A stretch of 64,000 bases of DNA from an uncultured Synechococcus sp. (GTDB taxonomy: Bacteria; Cyanobacteriota; Cyanobacteriia; PCC-6307; Cyanobiaceae): the NCBI GenBank assembly GCA_913057985.1, contig CAJXPL010000002.1:1-64000 (forward strand). The letters are read 5' to 3'. Positions 1 to 9,201 of this stretch are shown here, piece after piece. The first letter of the stretch is position 1; every line of letters starts with the position of its first letter. The notes below the pieces were generated by a model, which saw only the letters and a program-made list of their open reading frames with translations, ran no database searches and was not told where the DNA came from. The translations under genes were made by a program, and so were the position numbers.

Positions 1-42
1 ACTACCCCAAAGTGGTGCGCTACCAAGCTGCGCCACGCCCCG
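1..42 (-). tRNA. tRNA-Pro(GGG), partial
   Basis: On the minus strand the sequence folds as the 5' part of a tRNA: acceptor strand CGGGGCG, TG, D stem GCGC with an AGCTTGGTA loop, base 26 A, then anticodon stem CCACT. The loop TTGGGGT places GGG at the anticodon, preceded by U33 and followed by G37, as is usual in proline tRNAs. The 3' half, including the T arm, lies outside the window, so the identity rests on the anticodon and acceptor strand only. Confidence 0.85.
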
Positions 43-56
43 TCAGAATTAAGTTA

Positions 57-332
57 TCACAGTGCATTCCGGCGTCTGAGTCGCCTGAGCAACCGATTGG
101 TCAGCTGGTCTCTCGTTGCGGATCCGTAGTGGTACACCCGTAGTTCTGCGGCGGCGAGGCGAAGCTCAGCCAGGGTCATCGCCGCCAGACGCAGCTCGGG
201 CAGGGTGCGCCAGGCTCTCGAGCGCATCGGGAGTGAGGCAGGGCCTTTGGCCTGGCCCAGATTCAGGGTTCCATCCGCCAACCATTCGGGGATGAGCACC
301 ACCAGAACGGCGATCAAGCCATAGAGCTCCAC
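57..332 (-). CDS. small membrane-anchored hypothetical protein
   Basis: About 91 residues if translation starts at the GTG at 332, which has a GAGGGG-like ribosome binding site just upstream. The reading frame is open further upstream, but that part (Pro/Gln/Arg-rich) does not look coding. The protein has one hydrophobic segment near the N-terminus (ELYGLIAVLVVLIPEW), then a charged tail with a duplicated LAELRLAA-like stretch and an Arg-rich end. I do not recognise a function. It lies in the same direction as the next small membrane gene and msrA, which suggests a loose cluster. Confidence 0.55.
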   Translation of the reverse strand: MELYGLIAVLVVLIPEWLADGTLNLGQAKGPASLPMRSRAWRTLPELRLAAMTLAELRLAAAELRVYHYGSATRDQLTNRLLRRLRRRNAL

Positions 333-459
333 CAGCCCCCTCGGCAGGGGATGAAGTTGACGCTGCTCGGATGGATCAGGCCGTTCACTCACCTCAGAAC
401 GGAGGGGTCCTTGTTGTCCCACGATCGCACCAACAGGAAGCGTGCCCGCCGGCTGGTGG

Positions 460-648
460 TCAGATTGCCAAAGGTGTTGCTTTGGGTTGGGGGGTCTCCC
501 GCCACAGCATCGGAGCTTGCAGCTCTCGATTGAAGGAGACACTGCCGAGGATCAGGCCCAGAACCAAAACCAAGGTGAGGGCGATCGCCAGGATCACCTG
601 CCGATCAGACCAGGGTTCGGGCATGAGATGGGTCGGGACCTTTTTCAT
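460..648 (-). CDS. small single-helix membrane protein, hypothetical
   Basis: A 62-residue frame starting MKKVPTHL. An internal ATG at 624 (MPEPWSD) is an equally possible start. One clear transmembrane helix (VILAIALTLVLVLGLILG) is followed by a short polar tail ending TPLAI. It begins about 10 bases after the end of msrA on the same strand and could share its transcript. No function is recognised. The single hydrophobic helix in an otherwise codon-normal frame is the main support. Confidence 0.5.
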   Translation of the reverse strand: MKKVPTHLMPEPWSDRQVILAIALTLVLVLGLILGSVSFNRELQAPMLWRETPQPKATPLAI

Positions 649-658
649 CTTGGCCGAA

Positions 659-1372
659 TCAGCCCAGGGCGATCGGGCTGTTGTCGGATCGAAGCACGCA
701 GTGACTGATGGACCAGTCGTACTTGTCCCAGACCTGCTTCGGGAGTTTGTAGTTCGACCCCTCGAAGTCACCAAGTAGCGTCTGGGTTGGCATGGCGGAG
801 CAGTAGGGACGGCTGCCGGGTTTGGCGAGGTACTGCTGGTGATAGTCCTCGGCGAAATAGAAGGTCTGGTCCGCCAGGATTTCGGTGGTGATGGCCCCGT
901 AGCCCTTGGCCGAGAGGGCGACTTGATAGGCATCCCGGCTGGCCAGGGCCAGTTGCAGATGCTCTGGATTGAACGTGTAGATGGCTGATCGGTATTGGCT
1001 GCCGGTGTCGTTGCCTTGCCTGTTGCCCTGGGTGGGGTCGTGGCACTCCCAGAACAGTTTCAGCAGGTCGCTGAAGTCGAGGGCGGGTCGGCTCCACACC
1101 ACTCGCACCACTTCCGTGTGCCCGGTTCTGCCGGAGCAGACCTCGTTGTAGCTCGGTTGCTCGGTCTGGCCTCCCGCATATCCCACAGCAGTGCTCACCA
1201 CGCCAGGCAGTCGCCAGAACCCTTTTTCAGCACCCCAGAAGCACCCACAGGCAAAGATTGCTTCCTCCTGGTCGGCCATCAGGGGGGCCTTCAGCGGCGT
1301 TCCCAGCACGGCGTGCGTTGCCGGGGCCGAGGATTCGGCGCCGCCGCGGGGAGACAGCCAGGAAGGAAGCAT
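659..1372 (-). CDS. msrA: peptide-methionine (S)-S-oxide reductase MsrA
   Basis: 237 residues. The catalytic motif GCFWGAE has its nucleophilic Cys near residue 44. It is followed by the family signatures [25 protein letters not shown] and [12 protein letters not shown], and a resolving-type Cys lies near the C-terminus (SHCVL, about residue 225). The enzyme reduces the S epimer of methionine sulfoxide in oxidised proteins, in the cytoplasm, using thioredoxin. The first 30 residues before MADQEEAIF are poorly conserved in appearance, so the true start may be the ATG at about 1279. No MsrB is seen nearby. Confidence 0.95.
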   Translation of the reverse strand: MLPSWLSPRGGAESSAPATHAVLGTPLKAPLMADQEEAIFACGCFWGAEKGFWRLPGVVSTAVGYAGGQTEQPSYNEVCSGRTGHTEVVRVVWSRPALDFSDLLKLFWECHDPTQGNRQGNDTGSQYRSAIYTFNPEHLQLALASRDAYQVALSAKGYGAITTEILADQTFYFAEDYHQQYLAKPGSRPYCSAMPTQTLLGDFEGSNYKLPKQVWDKYDWSISHCVLRSDNSPIALG

Positions 1373-1686
1373 GTTGGTTGCGCCGGTCCGCAGAGCTTAG
1401 GCAGCGGATTCCGCACAGTGATGCTGCCGCGTAGAGGGCAATCAGTGAACTTTCAGTGATGGCTCCCCAAGCGAGTGATACAAGGGAATCAATCAAAGCT
1501 TGTCTTGAAGAGTGGCTCTTCTTTGAATAATGTTTTGCAGAAAGGTGTTGATTGTTTGTCAGCGGTTTTCAGCCTGAATGGCGCTGTTGCTGAGCCGTCT
1601 CGAGGCGAGTCTGCGGGGCAGGCATATTTGACTGTTGATACCATTGAGAATGTCTCGGGGGTGGTGGAGCTGCCGATGGCTGGGCC
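1373..1686. other. intergenic stretch without a convincing gene
   Basis: Between msrA and the small frame at 1687 there is an open frame on the plus strand from about 1475 to 1738 (87 codons). Its composition is Ser/Gly/Val-mixed without a recognisable motif, and it overlaps the 57-codon frame at 1687. I cannot decide between them and see no RNA gene or terminator with a clear T tract here. Confidence 0.4.
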
Positions 1687-1860
1687 ATGGCCAGAAAACA
1701 GGACGAATTGGATGGATCAATCAATTGCAAGCCATTGATTGATGGCTTGTTGATGAAGAAAGCTGTTTCTGAGAATCAAAAACAGGTTGTTCATTCTGTT
1801 GAACCAGAAACCGCACCTTCGCCAGAACTGTCTGCTCGTTCAATCGCGGGGCAGGATTGA
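1687..1860 (+). CDS. possible 57-residue hypothetical protein
   Basis: ATG at 1687 opens a polar frame starting MARKQDELDGS and ending RSIAGQD before TGA at 1860. It is rich in Lys, Gln, Glu and Ser, with no membrane segment. A GGAG lies about 18 bases upstream, which is too far to be a strong ribosome site. It competes with an overlapping longer frame (1475-1738). No homologue is recognised, so this is a tentative call for the only polar, codon-plausible frame in this gap. Confidence 0.3.
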   Translation: MARKQDELDGSINCKPLIDGLLMKKAVSENQKQVVHSVEPETAPSPELSARSIAGQD

Positions 1861-1972
1861 ACGAGCTTCTGCTGATGGCCGACCATGGGATCATGGTCTC
1901 GTCCTGCGGAACCATCTTGGGATAGCCGTTCCGGAGGTGTTGACAGGCCCTCTTTATTGTTGCCGTGAATGC

Positions 1973-2242
1973 TCAGGAGGCGTTGGCTTCCCCCTCAACT
2001 GGGTTGAGCTGGATGTGATTCAGCAGCGTTGTGACGAAGGCGAAGAGCAGAAACGGCAAGCTGAGCACCAAGATCAGCCCCACTCCCACCAGCGCAAACA
2101 CCGGTCGCGACGAGCCCATCAGGGCAAGCCCCGCAGCCAGGCTCACAAAAATGACGGCCATCCAGGCCAGAACCTGTCCGTAGATATCGCCGAAGGTGAG
2201 CGTGCAGCGCACCGCAAAGGGGGATCCGCTGGTCATAGGCAA
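1973..2242 (-). CDS. small two-helix membrane protein
   Basis: 89 residues from the ATG at 2242; a second ATG at 2236 (MTSGSPFAV) is equally likely. Two hydrophobic segments (VLAWMAVIFVSLAAGLALMG and VFALVGVGLILVLSLPFLLFAF) are separated by SSRP, and the tail is short and acidic. It is on the same strand as, and just downstream of, the broken ABC exporter gene. I recognise it only as a conserved-looking picocyanobacterial membrane protein of unknown function. Confidence 0.7.
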   Translation of the reverse strand: MPMTSGSPFAVRCTLTFGDIYGQVLAWMAVIFVSLAAGLALMGSSRPVFALVGVGLILVLSLPFLLFAFVTTLLNHIQLNPVEGEANAS

Positions 2243-2303
2243 GGAGTTGCCTTCACAGCTAAGCCACGAATGTTGGTGTTGTCAGAAACCGCCCGGAGAT
2301 TCT

Positions 2304-4009
2304 TCAGGAAGCCAACGCATCCAGTTGTTGCGACGCCTGCTGACGCTCCCAAAGCCGTTTGTACACACCCGGCTGCTGAATCAAGGCGTTGTGGTGTCCC
2401 TGTTGAACGATGCGTCCGTTCTCCATCACCAGGATGCGATCACAGGCTGCTGCGGCTGAAAGCTGATGGCTGATCATCACGATGGTCCGGTCGTCCTGAG
2501 CTCGGATCGAATCCAGAATCGCCGCAGCCGTGTTGTTGTCAACGCTGGCCAAGGCGTCGTCGAGGACCAACACCGGCGCCGACATCAGCAGAGCCCGGCC
2601 TAGGGCTGTGCGTTGACGCTGACCACCACTCAAGGTGATGCCGCGTTCGCCAACGACGGTTCCGAAGCCATCGGGGAAGCCCTTCACGTCATCAGCCAGG
2701 CGGGCTTGCTCTGCCGCCAGTTCAACCCGCTGATCACTGGCGTCAGGGTCGCCATAGCGCAGGTTGTCCGCCAGGGTGCTGGTGAACAGAAAGCCCTCCT
2801 GAGGAACGATCGCCACGTCACGGCGCAACCTCTTCAGGGGCATCTGGGTGACATCCACGCCATCCAGGAACAGTTGTCCCGGTTCAAGTGGAACCATCCG
2901 ACCAAAGGCTCGAGCCAGGGTGGTCTTGCCGCAGCCCACGGCCCCGACAACAGCCACCAACTCGCCAGGCTCGATGCAGAAGTTCAGGCCATTGAGGGTG
3001 TTCTGCTCAGCGCCCTGGTACTGGACCTTCAGGCCGCGGGCTTCAAAACGCCCCTGGCGTTTTGCCGTTGGCTGGGGCTGAACATCAGAGGGATCCGGGT
3101 CTTTGATCTTTGGTTCCCGTTTCAGTAACTCCTCCACCCGCTCGAGGCTCACCTGGCCGGTCTGGAAGGTGTTAAGCGTGAACCCCAGCAGTGCCGTTGG
3201 GAAGACGAGCTGCTCCACATAAAGGATCAGGGCCACCAGTCCTCCAATGCTCAAACGACCGGCTTCGAGCTGGCCGCTGCCGATGGCCAGCAGCAAAAGA
3301 ACCGAGAGGGAGGAAATGCCCTGAAGCAGCGGGAACAGGGTGCTTTGTGTTCTCGCCAGCTGAATGGCACTGTCGCGGTAGCGGCGGTTGCGCGTGGCAA
3401 AGGCCTGCTGTTCTGCTCCCTCCTGTCCGTAGATCTTGATGGCCCCGATTCCCGAGAGATCCTCCTGAATCAGGTTGCTGAGGGCGGAGAGTTCTTCCTG
3501 CTGCGCGCGCTTCTAACGGCGGCCAGGGTCAGCCACGGATCGATGGCCAACATCGCGGGCAGCGTCAGCGCATAGGCCAGCAGCGTGTTGGTCAGGCTGA
3601 GAATTGCGAATCCGAGCAGGCGCCGGATGTTTTCCACATCGCTGGTGGCGCGACTGATCACTTCACCGCTGCCCTTGCTCTGAATCCAATCGGGTTCCTG
3701 GCGGAGCATGTGCTCGAACAGGCGCTGACGCAGATCCACTTCCACCTGCCGACCCACGCCGAAGATGAGTTGTCGCGAGGCCAACCGGATCACTCCCATG
3801 GTGCTGGCGAGCAGCACAACCCATCCCGCCTGGCGCAGGACTCCGGCGTAACTGAATCCCTCCTGCAGCTCGTCCACAACGCTGCGCACTTCCATCGGGA
3901 TCGTGACCCGCAGAACGTTGACCACCACCAGGGCGATGGCTCCCAGCAGCACCGTGCGGCGGTGGGGACGCAGATAGCGGCCGATCAGATCGAGACGAAG
4001 GGCGGCCAT
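2304..4009 (-). pseudogene. ABC exporter (MsbA/HlyB type, fused TM and ATPase), broken
   Basis: The N-terminal piece starts at ATG 4009 ([13 protein letters not shown]) and carries the first membrane helices of a type I exporter up to DPWLTLAAV. Near 3508-3517 the frame is lost. The matching continuation, KRAQQEELSALSNLIQEDLSG, resumes in another frame directly after a TAG and runs through the rest of the membrane domain. It then covers Walker A (GAVGCGKTT), the signature LSGGQRQR and Walker B (VLVLDDALAS) to the stop at 2304. In intact relatives roughly 20-30 residues (the fourth helix region) lie between these two motifs, so a short out-of-frame internal deletion is the simplest reading. 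A sequencing or assembly error cannot be excluded. An ATPase-only fragment could still be made from internal starts such as 3296. Confidence 0.8.
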
Positions 4010-4169
4010 GCGTGCTCGTGGGTCCCGTTGGCAGGCCAACCTAGGCATCCGGCTTCAACGGCTGGTCGTTGGCTGGTCGTTATCCGTTGATCTGGGGGAT
4101 AGTGGGACTGTCCCCATCACCCGGCCCGGCGTGCCTCGCACCCGGGTTTTTTACTGCCAGCTCCCCTCC

Positions 4170-5216
4170 ATGTCTTCAGACCCGCGTTCCTGGTCCGGTT
4201 GCTTGGACCATCTGCTGCAGGGCAACAACCTCAGCTCCGATGAGGCCACTGCTCTCATGCGTGCCTGGCTGGCCGAAGAGCTCGAGCCCGTGCAGACCGG
4301 GGCGTTCCTGGCTGGACTGCGGGCCAAGGGGATGGTGGCCGATGAGCTGGCGGCCATGGCGGCTGTCCTGCGCGAGGCCTGCCCCCTTCCCTGCCCTCGG
4401 CCCGATCTGGCGATGGTCGACACCTGCGGCACCGGTGGTGATGGTGCCGACACCTTCAACATCTCCACGGCGGTCGCCTTCACCGCCGCCGCCTGCGGGG
4501 TCAATGTGGCCAAGCACGGCAACCGCAGCGCCAGCGGCAAGGTGGGTTCAGCCGATGTGCTCGAGGGGCTTGGCCTCAATCTCAAGGCACCGTTGAACAA
4601 GGTGGTCGACGCTTTGCCGGGAACCGGTGTCACCTTCCTGTTCGCTCCCGCCTGGCATCCAGCTCTTGTGAATCTGGCGCCGCTGCGACGCAGCCTGGGG
4701 GTCCGCACGGTGTTCAACCTGTTGGGGCCTCTGGTCAATCCGCTGCAGCCTCAGGCGCAGGTTCTTGGCGTGGCGCGTCCGGAACTTCTCGATCCCATGG
4801 CGGGCGCTCTGCAGCGCTTGGGCTTGAGCCGAGCCGTGGTGGTTCATGGCGCTGGAGGCCTCGATGAGGCGTCCTTGGCGGGGCCCAATGCCTTGCGTCT
4901 GATCGAATCCGGGGGCATCACCACAAAAGAGGTTTCCCCTGAAGATCTGGGCCTCACCCGTGCTGGTCTCGATCTGCTGCGCGGTGGTGACTGCGCGGTG
5001 AACCAGCAGATCCTTCAGAACGTTCTGCAGGGGCAGGGATCGCTGGCGCAGACGGAGGTTGTGGCCTTCAACACAGCATTGGTGCTCTGGGCTGCCGGGC
5101 TGCAAAGCGATCTGCCGGCTGCTGTTGCTCAGGCTCAGGCTGTTCTCAATGAGGGCAAGGCCTGGGACAAGCTTGTGGCTCTGCGGGCTGCCCTGTCCGA
5201 CGGAGATGGAGAATGA
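4170..5216 (+). CDS. trpD: anthranilate phosphoribosyltransferase
   Basis: 348 residues from ATG 4170 ([10 protein letters not shown]). The PRPP-binding loop CGTGGDG is at about residues 86-92, followed by NIST and the [18 protein letters not shown] motif at about 114-131; the substrate motif LGPLVNP is also present. The enzyme transfers phosphoribosyl to anthranilate, the second step of tryptophan synthesis, in the cytoplasm. The frame is open upstream to 4008, but that extension overlaps the divergent exporter gene and does not look conserved. carA follows within a few bases, so the two probably share a transcript. Confidence 0.97.
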   Translation: MSSDPRSWSGCLDHLLQGNNLSSDEATALMRAWLAEELEPVQTGAFLAGLRAKGMVADELAAMAAVLREACPLPCPRPDLAMVDTCGTGGDGADTFNISTAVAFTAAACGVNVAKHGNRSASGKVGSADVLEGLGLNLKAPLNKVVDALPGTGVTFLFAPAWHPALVNLAPLRRSLGVRTVFNLLGPLVNPLQPQAQVLGVARPELLDPMAGALQRLGLSRAVVVHGAGGLDEASLAGPNALRLIESGGITTKEVSPEDLGLTRAGLDLLRGGDCAVNQQILQNVLQGQGSLAQTEVVAFNTALVLWAAGLQSDLPAAVAQAQAVLNEGKAWDKLVALRAALSDGDGE

Positions 5217-5244
5217 GTGAATGATGACCTGCGGCGGCCCTTCG

Positions 5245-6384
5245 ATGCCCGATTCCCCATCAGACAAGGCTTATCTCGTCCTTGCCGATGGCACGGTTCT
5301 CACCGGTGTCGGCTTCGGCCATCGCGGCACCACCATCGGTGAGGTGGTGTTCAACACCGGCATGACCGGTTACCAGGAGGTTCTGACAGACCCCTCCTAT
5401 GCCGGGCAGCTGGTGAGCTTCACCTATCCCGAACTCGGCAACACCGGGGTGAATGCAGACGATCAAGAAGCTGATCGCCCCCATGCCCGTGGCGTCATTG
5501 CCCGCCAGCTGGCCCCAGTTCCCAGCAACTGGCGCTGTGAACAGTCCCTTGAGAGCTGGATGCAGACCCATCAGCTGGTGGGCATCAGCGGTTTGGACAC
5601 CCGTGCCCTGGTGCGTCACCTGCGTGAGGTGGGGGCCATGAATGGCGTGATCAGCAGTGACGGTCAGACCCCGGCGCAGTTGCTTGAGCTCCTAAAGCAG
5701 GCCCCGTCGATGCAGGGGTTGAACCTGGCGGACCGCGTCACCACTCGTGAGCCTTACCATTGGAATCAGGCCTGCAGTGTTGGTTTCGATCAGCGTTTGC
5801 AGCGCCGCAGCGATGCGCCCTTTCGCGTTGTCGCCATCGATTTCGGCATCAAGCGCGCCATCCTCGATCGATTGGTCGCCCACGGTTGCGATGTCACGGT
5901 TCTTCCGGCAGACACGGATCTGGAGACGGTTCGTTCCCATCGCCCGGATGGCGTCTTCCTGTCCAACGGCCCTGGCGACCCGGCAGCGGTGACCCATGGG
6001 ATTGCCCTGGCCAAGCTGTTGCTGGAGGAATCCGATCTACCCCTGTTCGGCATCTGTCTGGGCCATCAGATCCTTGGTCTGGCCTTGGGCGGAGAGACGT
6101 TCAAGCTGTCCTATGGCCACCGCGGCTTGAACCATCCCTGTGGCACCACAGGCCAGGTTGAAATCACCAGTCAGAACCACGGCTTTGCCCTCTCCGCTGA
6201 TTCTCTGGATTCAGACGTCATTGACGTCACCCATTTGAATTTGAACGACCGCACCGTGGCAGCGATCGCCCACCGTCAAAAGCCGGTGTTCGGGGTGCAG
6301 TACCACCCAGAAGCGAGTCCGGGCCCCCATGACGCCGACCATCATTTCGCCCGCTTTGTGACGCTGATGGCCGATCGTCGTTGA
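5245..6384 (+). CDS. carA: carbamoyl-phosphate synthase small (glutaminase) subunit
   Basis: 379 residues from ATG 5245 ([11 protein letters not shown]); an upstream ATG pair at 5221 would add eight residues. The N-terminal CPSase domain ([18 protein letters not shown]) is followed by a class I glutamine amidotransferase domain. Its nucleophile Cys271 is in GICLGH, with His354 and Glu356 in [11 protein letters not shown]. It supplies ammonia from glutamine to CarB for arginine and pyrimidine synthesis. It lies 28 bases after trpD on the same strand; the large subunit carB is not in the window. Confidence 0.97.
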   Translation: MPDSPSDKAYLVLADGTVLTGVGFGHRGTTIGEVVFNTGMTGYQEVLTDPSYAGQLVSFTYPELGNTGVNADDQEADRPHARGVIARQLAPVPSNWRCEQSLESWMQTHQLVGISGLDTRALVRHLREVGAMNGVISSDGQTPAQLLELLKQAPSMQGLNLADRVTTREPYHWNQACSVGFDQRLQRRSDAPFRVVAIDFGIKRAILDRLVAHGCDVTVLPADTDLETVRSHRPDGVFLSNGPGDPAAVTHGIALAKLLLEESDLPLFGICLGHQILGLALGGETFKLSYGHRGLNHPCGTTGQVEITSQNHGFALSADSLDSDVIDVTHLNLNDRTVAAIAHRQKPVFGVQYHPEASPGPHDADHHFARFVTLMADRR

Positions 6385-6420
6385 TGAGGTAGTAGCCAAC
6401 GCTCAGCATCACTACACTTC

Positions 6421-6816
6421 GTGCCGATGATGCCTGGGGGGCTTGATCCAATCAGAGAACTGCAGCGACTGACCGTCTCCCTCCGGGGCGGATTCGAACA
6501 GAAAGACGGCTGTCTGGTGTTTCATTTCACCGGTCAGCTGGATGCGTACTCCGAGAAGCAGTTCATGGAGTACGTGGGTGATGTTTTGAAGGCCAACAAG
6601 CTTCCTTCTGTTCTCGATCTCAGCAGGATCGATTTCCTCGATTCATCCGGCCTTGGGGCTTTGGTTCAGCTGGCCAAGCAATGCACGGATGCCAAACGGT
6701 CGTTTCTTTTGGTGGGCAACACCAGGGTGACGCAAACGATCAAGTTGGTGCGCCTTGAGCAGTTCCTTCATCTGGTGGAGGATCTGCCCACAGCCCTCAA
6801 CCAGTTGGCCGCTTGA
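6421..6816 (+). CDS. STAS-domain anti-sigma-factor antagonist
   Basis: 131 residues from GTG 6421; ATGs at 6427 and 6430 are alternative starts. It is a single STAS domain with the phosphorylation motif DSSGLGAL (Ser at about 75-76), preceded by FTGQLDAYSEKQF. In the SpoIIAA/RsbV family such proteins bind and neutralise an RsbW-like kinase, depending on phosphorylation. An RsbW-like ATPase is encoded elsewhere in this window (47364-47801), but a partnership is only inferred. The stop overlaps the TTG start of the next gene (TTGA), indicating translational coupling. Confidence 0.9.
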   Translation: MPMMPGGLDPIRELQRLTVSLRGGFEQKDGCLVFHFTGQLDAYSEKQFMEYVGDVLKANKLPSVLDLSRIDFLDSSGLGALVQLAKQCTDAKRSFLLVGNTRVTQTIKLVRLEQFLHLVEDLPTALNQLAA

Positions 6817-7223
6817 GCGATTGGATTCGAAGCCAGTCTCCTAGGGACATCAACGAACAGCTGGGACCATTGCAACTGGCTTGGATTGGTGATGCCGTGT
6901 GGGAGCTGCATCAACGGCTCCGCCATGGGTCGAGGCCAGGACGTTCTGACGACCTGCATCGTGCCGTCGTGGCTGATGTTCGTGCTGACGCCCAGTCCCG
7001 TTTGTTGAGCTGGCTGGAAGAACGCGAGCTCCTCTGCTCAGAAGAACTCGATCTGGTGCGGCGGGGTCGCAACAGTGCCGGGCGGGGGCCACGGCGCGCA
7101 GACGCTGCGGTTTATGGAAGGGCCACAGGGTTTGAGACAATGGTGGGCTGGCTGTTTCTGAACAATCCAGCCCGGCTTGCGGAGCTCTTCGATCACTTGG
7201 AGCAAGCCGGATCCAACCCATAA
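6813..7223 (+). CDS. mrnC: Mini-ribonuclease 3
   Basis: 136 residues from TTG 6813, which overlaps the stop of the STAS gene. It contains the RNase III fold signature of Mini-III: LAWIGDAVWELHQR near the N-terminus, ending with KxxGxxA-like RGRNSAGRGPRR and ATGFETMVGWLFL. There is no dsRNA-binding domain, as expected for the family, which matures 23S rRNA ends in Bacillus. The co-occurrence with a TrmH-family rRNA methyltransferase immediately downstream is a common cyanobacterial and Gram-positive arrangement. Confidence 0.9.
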   Translation: MSDWIRSQSPRDINEQLGPLQLAWIGDAVWELHQRLRHGSRPGRSDDLHRAVVADVRADAQSRLLSWLEERELLCSEELDLVRRGRNSAGRGPRRADAAVYGRATGFETMVGWLFLNNPARLAELFDHLEQAGSNP

Positions 7224-7239
7224 CGTTGCCTCGCACACC

Positions 7240-8871
7240 ATGAGCCCTCGCTTTGAACGCCGCTCCAGCGGCCCATCCCGCGATGGCCGTTCGGGGCCAG
7301 GGGGAGGAGGGGGCGGTCGACCACCAGGAGGCAGGCCGCCGAGTGGACGCGCATCCGCTGGCCGCTCCTCGATGGGGCGCTCGGATAACGGCCGCCCCAT
7401 GCCCAGCAACCGTCGTTCCGACGGCGGTCGTTCCCCCTATGCCAAGCCTGGGCGTGATGGCGGCGGTTATCGCGAACGACGCGCTCCACGGGATGGAGAG
7501 TGGGACCAGTCGCGAGGTGGCGATCGACCCGGCAATCGGTTTGGTGAGCGCTCTGGTGATCGACCCGGTTATCGGTTCAAGGAGCGGTCTGGTGAGCGTT
7601 TCGGTGATCGCGCCGCTGATCGATCCGGTGATCGAACTGGAGAACGTTTCGGTGATCGCCCGAAAGAGCGGTTCGGCAACCGCTCCCGTTCCTTTGACCG
7701 AGATCAGAACGCCCCCCGCTCGGGCTCTCAAAACGAACGCTCAGGGCCTGGCCGTTTTCGCGATCGCAACGATCGGTTCGGCGACCGCCGTCGCTCCGGG
7801 GATGAACGGCGCCAACCGTCCCAGCGCCCCAGATCCCGTTTCGATGAGGCTCGTCCTCAGCGGTCGGATGCAGCCCCGGAGGCTGCAGCGGCCACCCCGC
7901 CAGCGGACGATTTGATCTGGGGGCGTCATGCCACCCAGGCCGCGTTGGAGGCCGGACGCCCCATCCATCGCATTTGGTGCACTGCAGAGATGCGCAGTGC
8001 CTCCAAATTCCTCCAGCTTCTGCGTGAGGCCAAGGCCTCGGGAGTTCTCGTGGAAGAGGTGACCTGGGCCCGGCTGGGACAGATCACAGGTGGGTCCGTT
8101 CACCAGGGCATCGCCCTGCAGACGGCGGCGGCGGAAACCCTCGACCTCGACAGCCTCATCGAGGGCTGCTCGGATCTGGGGGAACCTCCATTGTTGGTGG
8201 CCCTGGATGGTGTCACCGACCCCCACAACCTCGGGGCGGTTGTTCGTTCCGCTGAGGCCATGGGAGCCCACGGTGTGGTGATCCCCCAGCGCCGTAGTGC
8301 TGGCTTGACCGGTTCGGCCGCCAAGGTGGCCGCCGGAGCCCTGGAACACCTGCCGGTGGCGCGCGTGGTCAACCTCAATCGGTCCCTGGAAAAGCTCAAG
8401 GACGCCGGTTACAGAGTGGTGGGCCTTGCCGCTGAAGGGGATGTGACCCTCACCGATGTCGACCTCAGCGGCCCGCTGGTGCTGGTCACCGGATCCGAGG
8501 ATCAGGGCTTATCGCTGATGACCCGTCGCCATTGTGACCAGCTGGTTCGAATCCCTCTGCGGGGCATCACGCCCAGCCTCAACGCCTCCGTTGCCACAGC
8601 TCTCTGCGTCTACGAAGTGGCACGCCGCAACTGGATGAAGGACATTCATGGCCAAGCGCCTTCTCCGCCGATTCGGCGACCCAATCTCGCGGCTGCTGAA
8701 TCGTCCGTTGAGACGGCTGATGTGGCTGCTCCGCCTGAACAGCCCGCTTCGCCCGAACAGCCTCAAGCTCCTGTGGAGAAGTCTCCAGAACAGCGGATTG
8801 ACTTGGATCTGAATCCATCGCAGCCGGATGCTTCCTCGCCGTTCGATCAGAACATCCAGCTATCTCCCTGA
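7240..8871 (+). CDS. rlmB: TrmH/SpoU-family 23S rRNA 2'-O-ribose methyltransferase (RlmB-like) with long Arg/Gly/Asp-rich N-terminus
   Basis: 543 residues from ATG 7240 (MSPRFERRSS). Residues about 10-210 are low-complexity, with Gly-rich patches and then repeated blocks of the form (S)GDRxGxRFGER. The substrate-binding domain begins at about residue 223 (DDLIWGRHATQAALEAG). The SPOUT catalytic domain has DPHNLGAVVRSAEAMG, VTGSEDQGLS and the knot motif IPLRGITPSLNASVATA. A Pro/Gln/Glu-rich tail of about 70 residues follows. The family methylates the 2'-OH of a G in 23S rRNA using SAM. A typical RlmB has about 245 residues, so more than half of this protein is disordered extension, probably for RNA binding (inference). 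Confidence 0.92.
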   Translation: MSPRFERRSSGPSRDGRSGPGGGGGGRPPGGRPPSGRASAGRSSMGRSDNGRPMPSNRRSDGGRSPYAKPGRDGGGYRERRAPRDGEWDQSRGGDRPGNRFGERSGDRPGYRFKERSGERFGDRAADRSGDRTGERFGDRPKERFGNRSRSFDRDQNAPRSGSQNERSGPGRFRDRNDRFGDRRRSGDERRQPSQRPRSRFDEARPQRSDAAPEAAAATPPADDLIWGRHATQAALEAGRPIHRIWCTAEMRSASKFLQLLREAKASGVLVEEVTWARLGQITGGSVHQGIALQTAAAETLDLDSLIEGCSDLGEPPLLVALDGVTDPHNLGAVVRSAEAMGAHGVVIPQRRSAGLTGSAAKVAAGALEHLPVARVVNLNRSLEKLKDAGYRVVGLAAEGDVTLTDVDLSGPLVLVTGSEDQGLSLMTRRHCDQLVRIPLRGITPSLNASVATALCVYEVARRNWMKDIHGQAPSPPIRRPNLAAAESSVETADVAAPPEQPASPEQPQAPVEKSPEQRIDLDLNPSQPDASSPFDQNIQLSP

Positions 8872-8927
8872 ATACAGCGCGTTTTTCCAAGATCTCGGGG
8901 CAAAATGCCCCAGGTCCTTGTTCTCCC

Positions 8928-9173
8928 ATGAGTCCCCTGATTCGGCCGCTGCGCAGCCTTGCCAATGGCTTTGGAGTCGCTTGGTGGGCTCGCGTTCAGA
9001 CGTCAGGCCCTGATGTGACCTATTGGTTCGGTCCCTTCATTACCCGCAAGGGGCTGGAGAGCGAGCTCAGTGCCTTCCTGGACGACGTCAAGTCGGAGCA
9101 ACCCCAGTCGATCAGCCATTCCCTGCTGCGGACCCGGCGCTCCGAGCCCCTCACCATCTCAGTTGAGGGCTGA
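8928..9173 (+). CDS. DUF1816-type small protein
   Basis: 81 residues from ATG 8928. The core [28 protein letters not shown] matches the short cyanobacterial DUF1816 pattern (an aromatic-rich strand, YxFGPF, then a helix). The family has no assigned enzyme activity. It is limited to cyanobacteria and resembles the small phycobilisome linker fold in length, but a linker role here would be speculation. The gene sits alone between rlmB and gatA. Confidence 0.75.
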   Translation: MSPLIRPLRSLANGFGVAWWARVQTSGPDVTYWFGPFITRKGLESELSAFLDDVKSEQPQSISHSLLRTRRSEPLTISVEG

Positions 9174-9201
9174 TCCTGCGGCTGATAGCGTCCTTGCTGC
9201 A

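Noticed and set aside
1475-1738. 87-codon plus-strand frame after msrA
   Set aside because: No ribosome site or motif; it overlaps a more polar 57-codon frame. I left the stretch as undecided rather than calling a gene.
8544-8554. GGTTCGAATCC, a tRNA T-arm-like string
   Set aside because: It lies inside the conserved SPOUT domain of the RlmB-like gene (VRIPLRG region) and has no acceptor, D or anticodon arms around it.
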